Shown here piece by piece: positions 33,562 through 43,035 of a DNA stretch of 64,000 nt. The notes under the pieces were generated by a model. The model ran no database searches, was not told the DNA's origin, and saw only the letters and a list, made by a program, of their open reading frames with translations. The stretch's first letter is position 1. Every line of letters starts with the position of its first letter. The stretch spans positions 1-64,000 of the forward strand of contig NKPT01000010.1 of NCBI GenBank assembly GCA_002254845.1, read 5' to 3'. The DNA comes from Chloracidobacterium sp. CP2_5A. GTDB lineage: Bacteria; Acidobacteriota; Blastocatellia; Chloracidobacteriales; Chloracidobacteriaceae. The position numbers and the translations under genes are program-made.

Positions 33562-34817
33562 CGGTCAATCTCCCCCAGCACGATGTCCAGGCTGCCGATG
33601 ATGGCGACGACGTCCGCCAGCAACGCGCCCTGACAAAGTTTCGGAATCGCTTGCAGGTTGACAAACGACGGCCCGCGCACATGGCAGCGGAACGGGCGCT
33701 CCGTGCCGTCGCTGATGATGTAAAAGCCCAGCTCGCCCTTCGAGCCTTCGATGGCGTGGTAGGCTTCGCCGGGCGGTACCCTGAAGCCGTAGGCCGCCAG
33801 CAGGAAGTGATGGATGAGCGCGTCCATCTGCTGTTTCATTTCCTCGCGGTCGGGCAGGACGATTTTGGGCGAATCGGCCTTGATGGGGCCCGGCTTGAGT
33901 CGATCGAGCGCCTGACGGCAAATTTTCCAGCTTTCCTCCATCTCGCGCATGCGGACGAGATACCGGGCGTACACATCGCCGTCGCGCTCGACCGGGATTT
34001 CAAAATCGTAGGTTTCGTAGCCGCAGTACGGCTCCGCCCGCCGCGTGTCATGCGCCACGCCCGAGCCGCGCAAGGTCGGCCCTGTCACGCCCAGCGCAAT
34101 GGCGTCCTCGCCCGATAAAATGCCGACGCCGCGCGTCCGCTTCTGGAAAATCGGGTTGTTGGTCAGCAGCGCGTGGTATTCCTTGAGCGCCGCCGGAAAC
34201 TCGTCCAGAAATTCCCGGACGAGCCGGGTGAAGTTCGGCGGCACGTCGTAGGGAAGTCCGCCGACGCGAAAATAGCTCACTGTCATGCGTCCGCCGCAGA
34301 CGGCCTCGTAGAGGTTGAGAATTTTTTCGCGTTCCCGAAAGCAGTAAAAAAACAGCGACATTGCGCCCAGGTCGAGCGCATGCGTGCCCAGCCAAACCAA
34401 GTGCGAAGCGATGCGCTGGAGTTCGGTCAGCAGGACGCGCAGCGTCTGGGCGCGCGGCGGAATGTCGTTCGCGATCCCCAGCAGCTTCTCGACCGTCATG
34501 ACGTACCCCAGGTTGTTGCCCATCGGGTTGAGGTAGTCCATCCGGTCGGTGATGACAATGTTTTGCTGGTACTTTTTTGTCTCCATCTGCTTCTCCATGC
34601 CGGTGTGGAGATAGCCGATGTCGGGCTTGACGCTGACGACGGTTTCGCCGTCCAGCACAAGCTCCAGCCGCAACACGCCGTGAGTCGAAGGGTGCTGCGG
34701 CCCCATGCTGATGGTGATGGCGTTGTCGAGCGCCGATTGCTCGCGCAGCATCTCCCGAATCTTTTGCTGCGGCGCGTAATCCAGCTCGATAACGTTCGAG
34801 TAACGCAGGGATGACAT
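33558..34817 (-). CDS. nuoD: NADH-quinone oxidoreductase subunit D
   Basis: 49-kDa subunit of complex I, which forms the quinone pocket with NuoB. 419 residues. Signatures: MGPQHPSTHGVLRLELVLDGE in part, DIGYLHTGMEK (with the quinone-binding His/Tyr region), RMDYLNPMGNN, GTHALDLGAMS and CHVRGPSFVNLQAIP. ATG 34817. Coupled to nuoE downstream by a 4-base overlap and separated from nuoC by 45 bases. Confidence 0.97.
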   Translation of the reverse strand: MSSLRYSNVIELDYAPQQKIREMLREQSALDNAITISMGPQHPSTHGVLRLELVLDGETVVSVKPDIGYLHTGMEKQMETKKYQQNIVITDRMDYLNPMGNNLGYVMTVEKLLGIANDIPPRAQTLRVLLTELQRIASHLVWLGTHALDLGAMSLFFYCFREREKILNLYEAVCGGRMTVSYFRVGGLPYDVPPNFTRLVREFLDEFPAALKEYHALLTNNPIFQKRTRGVGILSGEDAIALGVTGPTLRGSGVAHDTRRAEPYCGYETYDFEIPVERDGDVYARYLVRMREMEESWKICRQALDRLKPGPIKADSPKIVLPDREEMKQQMDALIHHFLLAAYGFRVPPGEAYHAIEGSKGELGFYIISDGTERPFRCHVRGPSFVNLQAIPKLCQGALLADVVAIIGSLDIVLGEIDR

Positions 34818-34862
34818 GGCAGGCAGGTTCCGCGCGAGCGGGCGCGCCCGATTGGCGACGCC

Positions 34863-35381
34863 TCAGTAGCCCTGGAGCGGAAAATCCTTTCGTAGGGGAT
34901 GGCCTTCCAGATCGTCGGGGGTCAGAATCTTGCGCAGGTCGGGGTGGTTCGCGAAGCGAATGCCCAACAAGTCGAAGGTTTCGCGCTCGTGCCATTCGGC
35001 GGTCGGGTAGACGCCGACCAGCGTTGGAACTTCACAGGCGCTTTCCGGGACGCGCGTTTTCAGCCGCAGGCGATAGCCATGCGGAATCGAGAACAAGTGA
35101 TAGACCACTTCAAAGCGCGGGTCGGCTTCCAGCCCGCGATCCACGCCGCACAAATCCGACAGCAAGTTGAAGAGCAGCTTCGGCTCGTCGCGCAGGTAAC
35201 GGGCTACGTCCACAATCGCGGCGCGCGCGACATAGACCGTCGCTTCCCCGTTGCGGACGACAACCTCTTCGATGGCGTCCTGAAAGCGCCGGCGCAACTG
35301 CGTCAAGGCATCCGCCGCGCCTTTGACGAGCGCCAAATCGTCAGCCGGAGCGGCGACGGGCGAGTCCGGGGCGTCGCTCAT
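34863..35381 (-). CDS. nuoC: NADH-quinone oxidoreductase subunit C
   Basis: 30-kDa subunit of complex I, 172 residues. Conserved ending [20 protein letters not shown] and [13 protein letters not shown]. The first 25 residues are acidic and variable. Its ATG overlaps the nuoB stop by four bases. Confidence 0.96.
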   Translation of the reverse strand: MSDAPDSPVAAPADDLALVKGAADALTQLRRRFQDAIEEVVVRNGEATVYVARAAIVDVARYLRDEPKLLFNLLSDLCGVDRGLEADPRFEVVYHLFSIPHGYRLRLKTRVPESACEVPTLVGVYPTAEWHERETFDLLGIRFANHPDLRKILTPDDLEGHPLRKDFPLQGY

Positions 35382-35899
35382 GCAGCGGCTCCCTCGGGCA
35401 GCAGGTTGCGGTCACGCCGGTCGGTCAGGCGCTCGGTCATGATTTTCTCCTGCAGCTTCATCACCGCGTAGATGAGCGTTTCCGGCCGCGGCGGGCAGCC
35501 CGGGACATAGACATCCACCGGCACGACCTGATGTACGCCCTGCACGATGGCGTAGTTATTGAAAATGCCGCCAGCCGTCGCGCAGGCTCCCATCGAAATC
35601 ACCCATTTGGGGTCGGGCATCTGGTCGTAAATGCGGCGCAGCACCGGCGCCATCTTCCGCGAAACGCGCCCAGCGACAATCATCACGTCGGCTTGGCGCG
35701 GGCTGGCGCGAAACACCTCCGAGCCAAAGCGCGCCAGGTCGTTGCGGGCCGAAGTCGCATTCATCATCTCGATGGCGCAGCAGGCGAGGCCAAACGTCGC
35801 CGGCCAGAGCGAGGACTTCCGCGACCAGTTGATGAGGTCTTCCAAGCGGGCGGTCAAGATTTCCGGTAGCGCCGCGCCAAGCGTGGTTTCGAGTCCCAT
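35378..35899 (-). CDS. nuoB: NADH-quinone oxidoreductase subunit B
   Basis: 20-kDa subunit carrying the N2 4Fe-4S cluster. 173 residues with the four ligand cysteines: [10 protein letters not shown] (tandem CC), [10 protein letters not shown] and GCPPRPE. ATG 35899 is preceded on the mRNA by two GGGAG copies from a 9-bp tandem duplication (35902-35919), the nearer at an ideal 8-base spacing. Very secure. Confidence 0.97.
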   Translation of the reverse strand: MGLETTLGAALPEILTARLEDLINWSRKSSLWPATFGLACCAIEMMNATSARNDLARFGSEVFRASPRQADVMIVAGRVSRKMAPVLRRIYDQMPDPKWVISMGACATAGGIFNNYAIVQGVHQVVPVDVYVPGCPPRPETLIYAVMKLQEKIMTERLTDRRDRNLLPEGAAA

Positions 35900-35901
35900 G
35901 A

Positions 35902-35919
35902 CCTATGCTCCCTATGCTC
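35902..35919 (-). repeat. 9-bp tandem duplication that doubles the nuoB Shine-Dalgarno
   Basis: cctatgctc is repeated twice on the plus strand. Read on the nuoB mRNA this gives GGGAGCATAGGGAGCATA, so there are two GGGAG motifs, 8 and 17 bases before the start codon. Confidence 0.9.
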
Positions 35920-35936
35920 CCTTGCGCGACCGAGCG

Positions 35937-36323
35937 TTACTTGCTCCAGTCGAAAACGCCCTTCTTCCAAACGTAGATGTAGCCGACAAAGAGCGTCGCC
36001 ACAAAAATCATCATTTCGGCATAGACAAACAGCTTGTTGCCCAGCTCTTCGGCCAGCGCCTTGTAAACGACCGCCCAGGGAATCAGGACAATCGCCTCGA
36101 TGTCGAACAAAATAAACAGCAGGCAAACCAGGTAAAACTTGACCGAGAAGCGCTCGCGGGCGCTGCCGACCGGGTCGTTGCCGCACTCGTAGGGCATCAG
36201 CTTTTCGCGGGTCGTGACTTTCGGGCCCAGCAGCCGCGAGGCGCTGAGAATCAGCGTGGCGACCAGCGACGCCAGCCCGAAGACCATGAGCAGCGGAATA
36301 TAGTTTTGTAAATCATTTGACAT
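35937..36323 (-). CDS. nuoA: NADH-quinone oxidoreductase subunit A
   Basis: Small membrane subunit A, 128 residues, three helices. Family marker [22 protein letters not shown] in part (with the conserved Cys-Gly) and [18 protein letters not shown] 36323 ([17 protein letters not shown]) is the proper start; an extension to 36524 is not conserved. It opens the nuoABCDE group and is divergent from a VWA gene; promoters for both must lie within 36324-36546, where no clear box was seen. Confidence 0.95.
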   Translation of the reverse strand: MSNDLQNYIPLLMVFGLASLVATLILSASRLLGPKVTTREKLMPYECGNDPVGSARERFSVKFYLVCLLFILFDIEAIVLIPWAVVYKALAEELGNKLFVYAEMMIFVATLFVGYIYVWKKGVFDWSK

Positions 36324-36546
36324 GCGATCAGGCTCTCTATCGGGCGAGGCGGAGGCGCTTTCGCGCGTGTTGCCGCGCGCGGAAAGGATGGTAGAAAGCC
36401 CGGCTCTCAAGGTCAAGCAAGGCGGGCGCGGTTGCGTTCCCCGCCATCGTCGGGTAGCGTCCAGGCGCACGCTCTCCCCAATAGCCGCCGGCAGTTGCCG
36501 CCGCTTTCGCCTCCGGACTTCCACGCCAGCCTTGAGGACGCGCCCT

Positions 36547-37800
36547 ATGATTACGCGCTACGGAAAATGGGATGGTCTCGACCTTGACCGCTTCGATCTT
36601 GAAAAGCTGCTTGAAAAGCTCTCTGACTTCTTCCTGCAGAGCGGATTTTCGAAGGGCGGCTGGTCGCGGCGCATTCAGAACCCGGATCAATCGCTCGCAG
36701 CGCTGCGCGAAGCCATTCGGGAGAAGATTCGCTCGGGCGAGCTGCTCGACGAGACGGAAATGCAGGCGCTCCGGGATGAGTCGGGCGGGTGGGATGAGAA
36801 AAAGCTCGACGAGTTGACGGACGCGCTCATTCAACGGATGCTTGAGCGGGGCTACCTGCGGGCCACCCCGGACGAGCGGGGAGCGGACGGCGCGCCGCCG
36901 GGACCAGGGCGCATCGAGAAGGGCGCCGGCGCGCGGGTCAAGTTTGAGCTGACCGAAAAGGGAACGGACTTTCTAGGCTACAAAGCGCTCAGCCAGCTGC
37001 TCGGCCCGTTGGGCAAGAGCTACGCCGGTCGGCATGACACGCCGTATCTCTCCACCGGCATCGAGGCGTTTCAGTCGAGCAAGCCTTACGAGTTTGGCGA
37101 TACGCTCAACCTCGACGTCAACGCCACCCTGCTTTCCGCCATTCGGCGCAACGGCTTGGGCGTGCCGCTCGATGTCGAATACAGCGACTTGATGGTTCGC
37201 CAGTCGGAGTACGCCAGCTCGTGCGCGACCGCGCTGATGCTTGATTGCAGCCACAGCATGATTTTGTATGGCGAGGATCGCTTCACGCCGGCCAAGCGGG
37301 TTGCCTTGGCGCTGACGCACTTGATTCGGACGCAGTATCCCGGCGATACGCTCAGGCTGGTGCTGTTTCACGATTCGGCCGAAGAAGTTCCGCTGGTCAA
37401 GCTGGCGCAGCTCGCCGTCGGTCCCTATCACACTAACACGGCGGAAGGCCTGAAGCTGGCGCGCCGCATCCTGCTCGCCCAGCGCGTGGACATGCGGCAA
37501 ATCATCATGATCACGGACGGCAAGCCGTCGGCGCTCACCCTGGAGGACGGGCGAATTTACAAAAACTCGATGGGGCTCGACCCGATGATCATGGACGCGA
37601 CCTATAAGGAAGTCGCCCAGTGTCGCCGGAGCGGCATCGCCATCAACACGTTTATGCTGGCCGACGATCCCTACTTGGTGAACTTCATCAAGCGCGTGAC
37701 GAGCATCGCGCAGGGGAAAGCGTATTTCACGACCGTGATGACGCTCGGACAGTATGTCATGATGGACTTTTTGAGACGAAAGCGGCGGAAAATTCGCTAA
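36547..37800 (+). CDS. VWA domain protein (CoxE/BatA-like), cytosolic
   Basis: 417-residue protein from ATG 36547, chosen because GAGGACG precedes it and the frame upstream to 36322 lies over the nuoA promoter. N-terminal part is helical and charged; the VWA fold covers about residues 215-410, with [20 protein letters not shown] (D-x-S-x-S-like as DCSHS) and [16 protein letters not shown]. No signal peptide, so cytoplasmic. Proteins of this type are often coupled with MoxR-like AAA ATPases; none lies beside it. Function unknown. Confidence 0.82.
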   Translation: MITRYGKWDGLDLDRFDLEKLLEKLSDFFLQSGFSKGGWSRRIQNPDQSLAALREAIREKIRSGELLDETEMQALRDESGGWDEKKLDELTDALIQRMLERGYLRATPDERGADGAPPGPGRIEKGAGARVKFELTEKGTDFLGYKALSQLLGPLGKSYAGRHDTPYLSTGIEAFQSSKPYEFGDTLNLDVNATLLSAIRRNGLGVPLDVEYSDLMVRQSEYASSCATALMLDCSHSMILYGEDRFTPAKRVALALTHLIRTQYPGDTLRLVLFHDSAEEVPLVKLAQLAVGPYHTNTAEGLKLARRILLAQRVDMRQIIMITDGKPSALTLEDGRIYKNSMGLDPMIMDATYKEVAQCRRSGIAINTFMLADDPYLVNFIKRVTSIAQGKAYFTTVMTLGQYVMMDFLRRKRRKIR

Positions 37801-37816
37801 GCGCCAGACTCGGGAG

Positions 37817-38791
37817 ATGCCGTCATTGCTTCGCCCACGCTCGCGCTGGCTAAGGCGCGGCCTTGTCATCCTAATCCTGGCGACGGCAGCCCTCGGCTGC
37901 GCCGGAGCGCTCGCTTACCAGCGCCCGCTGACAGTCGTTAGCTGGTACGACCGCTGGCGGCTGTGGCTGGCCGGCATTGCGTCGCGCGAAGTCGTCATTG
38001 ACGGCGTCCGCATCCACTACAAGGAAGGCGGCGCGGGCGAGCCGCTCGTTCTCGTTCACGGCCTGGGCGGTAGCTCAGATGCGGACTGGGGGCAGGTCAT
38101 CGTTCCGCTCGCCAAGCAGTTTCATGTTTATGCCCTCGACCTCCCAGGCTTCGGACGTTCCGACAAGCCCGCCAGCGCCACTTATGCCATCCGGTCGCAG
38201 GCGGCGACGCTGGTGAAATTCCTCGACGCTGTCGGCGCTCGACAGGCCCATGTATGCGGTCTTTCGATGGGTGGATGGATTGCGGCTTACACGGCGAGCG
38301 AGCATCCCGACCGCGTCGCCCGGCTTGTTCTGGCGGATAGCGCCGGGGTACGCTTCGAGCCAGCGCCGGAGCGCGCCTTGCTCGACCCCGGGACAACGCC
38401 CGAAGCCTTCGCAAGCTTTCTCCGTACGCTATTTTACAATCCGCCGCGGTTGCCCGCGCCCTTGGTTCGGGACTTTCAAGCGCAGGCGCGCCAACAAGCA
38501 TGGGTGATTGACCGGGCGCTGGCGGCAATGCTGACCGGCGACGACGCGCTTGAGCCGCGCTTAGGCAAGATTCGGGCGCCGACGCTCATTATTTGGGGAC
38601 GGCAGGACGCGCTGTTGCCGCTACACTCCGGCGAGATTATCAAGCAGGGGCTGCCAACGGCTAATTTTACAGTCGTGGATCGGTGTGGTCACATGCCGCC
38701 AATTGAGCGTCCCGACGCCTTTTTGCGGGAAGCCGAACGGTTTCTGCGGGCGATGCCGCCGCCGCAAGACGAATACGCGCTGGTGCCGTAG
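37817..38791 (+). CDS. alpha/beta hydrolase with N-terminal hydrophobic segment
   Basis: 324-residue hydrolase with a hydrophobic N-terminus (RRGLVILILATAALGCAGALAY in part), suggesting signal or anchor. Oxyanion LVHGLGGSSDADWG, nucleophile CGLSMGGW, acid WGRQDALLP and His RCGHMPPIERPD are all present. Related to 2-hydroxymuconate-semialdehyde-hydrolase-like proteins. Substrate unknown. Ends 3 bases before lpxA starts, so co-transcription is likely. Confidence 0.88.
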   Translation: MPSLLRPRSRWLRRGLVILILATAALGCAGALAYQRPLTVVSWYDRWRLWLAGIASREVVIDGVRIHYKEGGAGEPLVLVHGLGGSSDADWGQVIVPLAKQFHVYALDLPGFGRSDKPASATYAIRSQAATLVKFLDAVGARQAHVCGLSMGGWIAAYTASEHPDRVARLVLADSAGVRFEPAPERALLDPGTTPEAFASFLRTLFYNPPRLPAPLVRDFQAQARQQAWVIDRALAAMLTGDDALEPRLGKIRAPTLIIWGRQDALLPLHSGEIIKQGLPTANFTVVDRCGHMPPIERPDAFLREAERFLRAMPPPQDEYALVP

Positions 38792-38794
38792 GTT

Positions 38795-39568
38795 ATGCCG
38801 ATTCACCCCACCGCCATCATCAACCCTCAAACTCAGCTCGGCGAAAACGTCTCGATTGGTCCCTACGCCGTCATTGGCGCAGACGTGACGCTGGAAGATG
38901 ACGTGACCGTTGGCGCGCACTGCGTCATTGAAGGGCCGACGCGCATCGGGCGCGGCACTCGCCTGTTTCCCTTTGTCTCGGCTGGCCAGGATCCGCAGGA
39001 TTTGAAATACGCCGGAGAGCGCACTGAGTTGATGATCGGCGAGCGCAACGTCATCCGCGAGTTCGCCACGTTGCACCGCGGCACCGGGGCCGGCGGCGGC
39101 GTGACGCGCATCGGCGACGACAACTTGCTGATGGCCCAGTGTCACGTCGCTCACGACTGCGCGGTAGGCAACCGCGTCATTATGGCAAACGGGGCGTCGC
39201 TGGCTGGTCACGTCGAGGTTCACGATCACGCGACGCTCGGGGCGTACGTGGGCGTTCACCAGTTTTGTCGCGTCGGCCCTTACGCCTTCATTGGCGCGTA
39301 TTCGGTGATCGTCAAGGATGCCCTGCCTTACGCGCGCAGCGTCGGCAACCATGCTAAGTGTTATGGGCCAAACAGCCTCGGTCTACGCCGCGCCGGCTTC
39401 TCGGGCGAGGATTTGCGCGCCATCGAGCAGGCTTTTCGCCTGCTGCTCAATTCAAAGCTCAACACGTCGCAGGCGACAGCGGTCATTGAGGAACGACTTG
39501 GCGACCATCCGCGCATTCGCGTTCTGCTCGACTTCATCGCCGCGTCGCAGCGCGGCGTCGTCAAATGA
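38795..39568 (+). CDS. lpxA: UDP-N-acetylglucosamine acyltransferase
   Basis: First enzyme of lipid A biosynthesis, transferring 3-hydroxyacyl from ACP to UDP-GlcNAc. 257 residues of left-handed beta-helix hexapeptide repeats (IHPTAIINPQTQLGENVSIGPYAVIG), the catalytic His in CHVAHDCAVGN near residue 120, and the C-terminal helical domain. LpxA shows the organism has a lipid A outer membrane. Other lpx genes are not here. ATG 38795. Confidence 0.96.
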   Translation: MPIHPTAIINPQTQLGENVSIGPYAVIGADVTLEDDVTVGAHCVIEGPTRIGRGTRLFPFVSAGQDPQDLKYAGERTELMIGERNVIREFATLHRGTGAGGGVTRIGDDNLLMAQCHVAHDCAVGNRVIMANGASLAGHVEVHDHATLGAYVGVHQFCRVGPYAFIGAYSVIVKDALPYARSVGNHAKCYGPNSLGLRRAGFSGEDLRAIEQAFRLLLNSKLNTSQATAVIEERLGDHPRIRVLLDFIAASQRGVVK

Positions 39569-39907
39569 GCTGGTCCGCTTTTTGCAGCCGCGTCGCCATC
39601 GCCTGCCGATGCCAGCGGTTGAGAGCCGTCAGCCCTGAGCCGGTACTATCGCTGGCCCCGTAGCTATTGTCGTTGTCGTCAGCTCCCGCATCTGGACAAA
39701 CAGCGCCAGATCGCCCTCCGCGATTGGGTTTGGGTATTGAGCGTCTCCTGAATCCGACAGGCCAGGGAGTCCGAGCTGTAAGCCGCGACTGCGAGTAGGA
39801 TCGTGTCTTACTGCGTGTCTTACTGCGTGTCTTACTGCGTGGCGGCTAGTTTTTGCCGCGAGGCGGCAGTGGGAAAGCCTTGGGCTCCGCCCTCGCCTTG
39901 ACGTTGG
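39569..39907. other. gene-free stretch with 12-bp repeats
   Basis: 339 bases between the ends of lpxA (plus) and a Gfo/Idh gene (minus). Contains a 12-bp tandem repeat (39803-39841) and otherwise nothing I can support. Confidence 0.6.
39803..39841 (+). repeat. 12-bp tandem repeat x3 (intergenic)
   Basis: gtgtcttactgc repeats perfectly at 39803, 39815 and 39827, with a partial fourth copy (gtg). Confidence 0.95.
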
Positions 39908-40939
39908 CTAGCTGGCTTTGCCAACGGGCATCGGTAATCCGCGTTGTAAAAGCGATGCTTGAATGGCTTCCAGCGCGCGCACCACGTCCAGCCCGCTTTT
40001 CCCATCGGAAACCGTCAGGCTGCCCCGCCGCAGGCTGTCGAGGAAGTAGCGCGCCTGCGCCTTGAGAGGCTCTTCAAGCTGGATGCGGGGAATTGAAATG
40101 TCGCCCTCGCGGGCGAGCAGTTGGAACTGCCCGTAATCCTCATAGTATGGCTCGCGCACGACGCCCTTGTCGTATACGCAAATTGGGCCAATTGTCGCCA
40201 AGTCGTCCCAGACGAGCATTTTCTTGTCGCCCACGATGGTAATCTCCCGCACCTTGCGCGGGTTGAGCCACGACACATGGACGTGCGCCAGCAAGTCGTT
40301 CGGGTAGCGCAGGGTGATGAACGCCAAGTCCTCGACGCCAGGTTGGAGATAGGCCGCGCCGGACGCCGAGACTTCAATCGGCGCGCTGCCGGTCAGGAAG
40401 TTGAAAATGGCGATGTCGTGCGAGGCCAAGTCATAAACCGCGTTGACATCCTTGCGAATCGGGCCGAGGTTCGTCCGGGTGGAAACCATGGTGTAAATCC
40501 GCCCCAGGTCGCCAAATTGCAGATATTCCTTGAGCTTGAGGATGCCGCGATTGAAAAGAAAAACCTGTCCGACCATCAGTAGCCGCTTGCGCTCGGCCGC
40601 CAACGCCACCAACTCCTCGCCTTCTTCAGACGCTCGGCAAAGCGGCTTTTCAACAAGAACGTGCTTGTCGGCGAGCAGGGCGTCGCGGACGATGGCGTGA
40701 TGCGTGCTCGTCGGGGTCGAAACAACGACGGCGTGAGCCTCTGTTTCGGCCAGCAGGCGGCGGTAGTCTTCAAACAGGGCTAAGTCAGGGTGCGCCTTGC
40801 TGACGCGCTCCAAGTTGGGTCGGCTGATATCAGCCGCCGCTGTGACCCGTACACTCGGAAAAGAGGAAAACGCCCGGATGTGATTCGGCCCCCAGTGGCC
40901 GCATCCAATGACAGCGACGTTGATGGCGGATTGGCTCAT
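39908..40939 (-). CDS. Gfo/Idh/MocA family oxidoreductase
   Basis: 343-residue NAD(P)-dependent oxidoreductase. N-terminal Rossmann fold with VIGCGHWGPNHIRAF and AAADISRP, VLVEKPLC (the EKP motif with catalytic Lys) near residue 98, then the C-terminal sheet domain DLASHDIAIFNFL. Similar in style to WlbA/UDP-sugar 3-dehydrogenases, but the substrate is not assigned. ATG 40939 (MSQSAIN) is preferred over an upstream start at 40957. Confidence 0.9.
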   Translation of the reverse strand: MSQSAINVAVIGCGHWGPNHIRAFSSFPSVRVTAAADISRPNLERVSKAHPDLALFEDYRRLLAETEAHAVVVSTPTSTHHAIVRDALLADKHVLVEKPLCRASEEGEELVALAAERKRLLMVGQVFLFNRGILKLKEYLQFGDLGRIYTMVSTRTNLGPIRKDVNAVYDLASHDIAIFNFLTGSAPIEVSASGAAYLQPGVEDLAFITLRYPNDLLAHVHVSWLNPRKVREITIVGDKKMLVWDDLATIGPICVYDKGVVREPYYEDYGQFQLLAREGDISIPRIQLEEPLKAQARYFLDSLRRGSLTVSDGKSGLDVVRALEAIQASLLQRGLPMPVGKAS

Positions 40940-41355
40940 GGTTAGACTGCGCCTCAATCCTCAAGGTTTCGTGTCGTCGCCGCTGATAAAGTTAAAGCGG
41001 TCGCCAAAAAATCAGCGGTCGGACTTGGCTTGCGAGCTAGCTTTGCGCGCTAGTGTCCGTCCAATGGCTCGACTGCGTCAATCCGTTTAGCGAAATGAGC
41101 TCGCATCCCTGCGCGATGGCGGCGCGACCGGAAGCGGAAGCTCGCGCGGATGCCGAGCGACAGGCAGGAGCCGCCCCGCCAGATGAACTGGCCCGCTTGC
41201 GCGTCAGTTGAGACTGCCGCCGAAGCGTTGAAGCTCGCTGGAGTCAAAGCTTGATGGGGAAGCGCCTGGCGCTGTTCTTAGCCGGGATAGAGTTCGTATA
41301 GAAAAAGAGAGCGCTTGCGCCGGTTGATTGAACCTCTGCCTGAGACAGCTCCAGC
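40940..41355. other. gene-free divergent region
   Basis: 416 bases between the starts of two divergent genes. A 38-codon frame with an ATG at 41095 (ends 41211) has an Ala/Glu/Arg-rich product and no obvious Shine-Dalgarno; I do not call it a gene. No clear promoter boxes. Likely holds the promoters of both flanking genes. Confidence 0.5.
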
Positions 41356-43008
41356 ATGCTCGTCACGCTTGCCATCTGGATATTGTTAGCGACCTTGGCG
41401 AGCGCGATAGGCTGCGCTTGTCTGTCGAGCGTTCCGTTCTCGGCTTTAACGGATCGGCTTATGGTCAGCGCGTGGGTTGGCGCGGGCGTTCTTGCCAACC
41501 TCTGGCTGAGCGCGGCGCTGGGCGTGGCGCTGAAGCCGTGGGTGGCCGTTGTTACCGCCATAGCGGCGGTGGCGGCAGCGGCGCGCCTGTTGCCGCCGCG
41601 CCCAGGCTTGCTTGAAAGCGCCCAGCGCTTGGCGCGCGGCGCTTGGTTGCCGGTCGCGCTTTTTGGACTTGCCGCCGCCGTCGCCGTCGCGCCCGTGACG
41701 CTAATTGACACTGGCATCTATCACTACCCGGCGATGCGCTGGCTGGCGGAATACGGCGCGGTGAAGGGGACGGCGCTCCTTGACGTACAGCTTGGCTACG
41801 CCTCGACTTGGTTCGCGCTGTTCGCGCCCTTCGCGCACGGGGGCATGAAAACCCGCTCGGCGGCGCTTGGCGGCGGCTTCGCGCTGGCGCTATGGCTGAC
41901 GAGCGCCGGATGGGCTGGCGCTCGCATCGTTCGCGGCGCGGGCCGGACAAGCGACTGGTTTCTCATCTGGGCGACCGCGCTTGGCGTTGGCGCACTGAGC
42001 CAAGTCGCGGGTCTTTTGGCTTCGTCCTCGCCGGACGTCCCAACGGCGGCGCTGATCGTGGCGACGGCGCGGATGCTGCTTGATGGCGAACAGTCGCCCG
42101 ATGACGAGCGAGCGGGTCGCTACTGGGCCGCCGCTGCTCTGGCTGGGGTGGCGGTCGGCGCTAAGCTGACGGCCGCGCCGCTCTTGCTCATTGCCGGATG
42201 GCTTGCCTGGCGGGCGGCAGGCTTTCGTCGCCGCGCCGCGCTTGGCTTGGCGGCGCTCTTCGGCGCGGCGCTCTTGCCTGTCACGCTGGCGCGGATTGTC
42301 GCGTCCGGTTGCCCGCTGTTTCCCTCAAAGCTGTTTGCCCTGCCCGTGCCTTGGCGTTACGAGATGAACCCGTGGCAGCGCGCCGACGGCGTGGCGCGCG
42401 AGTTGACGGTGGCCATTCGCGACCAAGCGCGGTGGGACTGGGGCGCGCTGGCGTCGCCGCGCTACAGCCAAGGGCCGCTAGACGGGCTGCTCGACTGGCG
42501 CTGGCTGCCGAGCTGGCCCTCGCATGAACCCCTCGCGGCGGCCCTGCTGGCCGGCAGCCTGCTGGCGACCTTGGCGCTGCTGGCGCGGCGGGGCTGGAGC
42601 TGGACGCTGGGACTCGGCTGGTTGGGAAGCGCCTGCGCGCTGCTACAAGCGCCATCGCTCCGGTTCGGCGTCGGGTATTTTGTCATTCCGCTGGCGCTGG
42701 GGCTGGCGCGGCTCTCCGCCGGGCTGCCGCGCTGGCTGCCGGCCTTGGTCGCGTTAGTCCTGGTCGTTGCGCTCCCGTTTCCGGCCAGCCCGCCGCTGCT
42801 GCGTCCGCCGCGCCTGACGCCGACGCCGGTCGCGCTTGAGCATATCAACGGACTGGCGCTCTACCGTCCGACGCCGCGCCCCGGCGTTTTTCCGCGCTGC
42901 GGGGACAGCCCGCTGCCCTGCGGCTCGAACATTGACCCAACCGTACGCTTGCGCAATCCCCGGCGGGGCGTCGCCGCCGGGTTTGTCCGGGGACGTCCGC
43001 CGGAATAG
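41356..43008 (+). CDS. multi-pass membrane protein (glycosyltransferase-like), unknown
   Basis: 550-residue integral membrane protein with about ten to twelve helices. The stretch LIDTGIYHYPAMRWLAEYGAVKGTALLDVQLGYASTWF in part resembles the DTGLYH...W..E-G...G...GxxSxW core of the LIC_10190-type membrane proteins. Its C-terminal 60 residues are Arg/Pro-rich and cytosolic or periplasmic. A role in surface polysaccharide assembly is plausible but not shown. The DMT transporter gene follows 27 bases on. Confidence 0.7.
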   Translation: MLVTLAIWILLATLASAIGCACLSSVPFSALTDRLMVSAWVGAGVLANLWLSAALGVALKPWVAVVTAIAAVAAAARLLPPRPGLLESAQRLARGAWLPVALFGLAAAVAVAPVTLIDTGIYHYPAMRWLAEYGAVKGTALLDVQLGYASTWFALFAPFAHGGMKTRSAALGGGFALALWLTSAGWAGARIVRGAGRTSDWFLIWATALGVGALSQVAGLLASSSPDVPTAALIVATARMLLDGEQSPDDERAGRYWAAAALAGVAVGAKLTAAPLLLIAGWLAWRAAGFRRRAALGLAALFGAALLPVTLARIVASGCPLFPSKLFALPVPWRYEMNPWQRADGVARELTVAIRDQARWDWGALASPRYSQGPLDGLLDWRWLPSWPSHEPLAAALLAGSLLATLALLARRGWSWTLGLGWLGSACALLQAPSLRFGVGYFVIPLALGLARLSAGLPRWLPALVALVLVVALPFPASPPLLRPPRLTPTPVALEHINGLALYRPTPRPGVFPRCGDSPLPCGSNIDPTVRLRNPRRGVAAGFVRGRPPE

Positions 43009-43035
43009 GGACTGGAATTGAAGGAATAGCCTGAC

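Noticed and set aside
36322-36546. N-terminal extension of the VWA protein
   Set aside because: The 75-residue extension is Arg/Pro-rich, covers the nuoA promoter, and the later ATG 36547 has a Shine-Dalgarno.
41095-41211. 38-codon frame in the divergent region
   Set aside because: No ribosome site and low-complexity Ala/Glu/Arg product.
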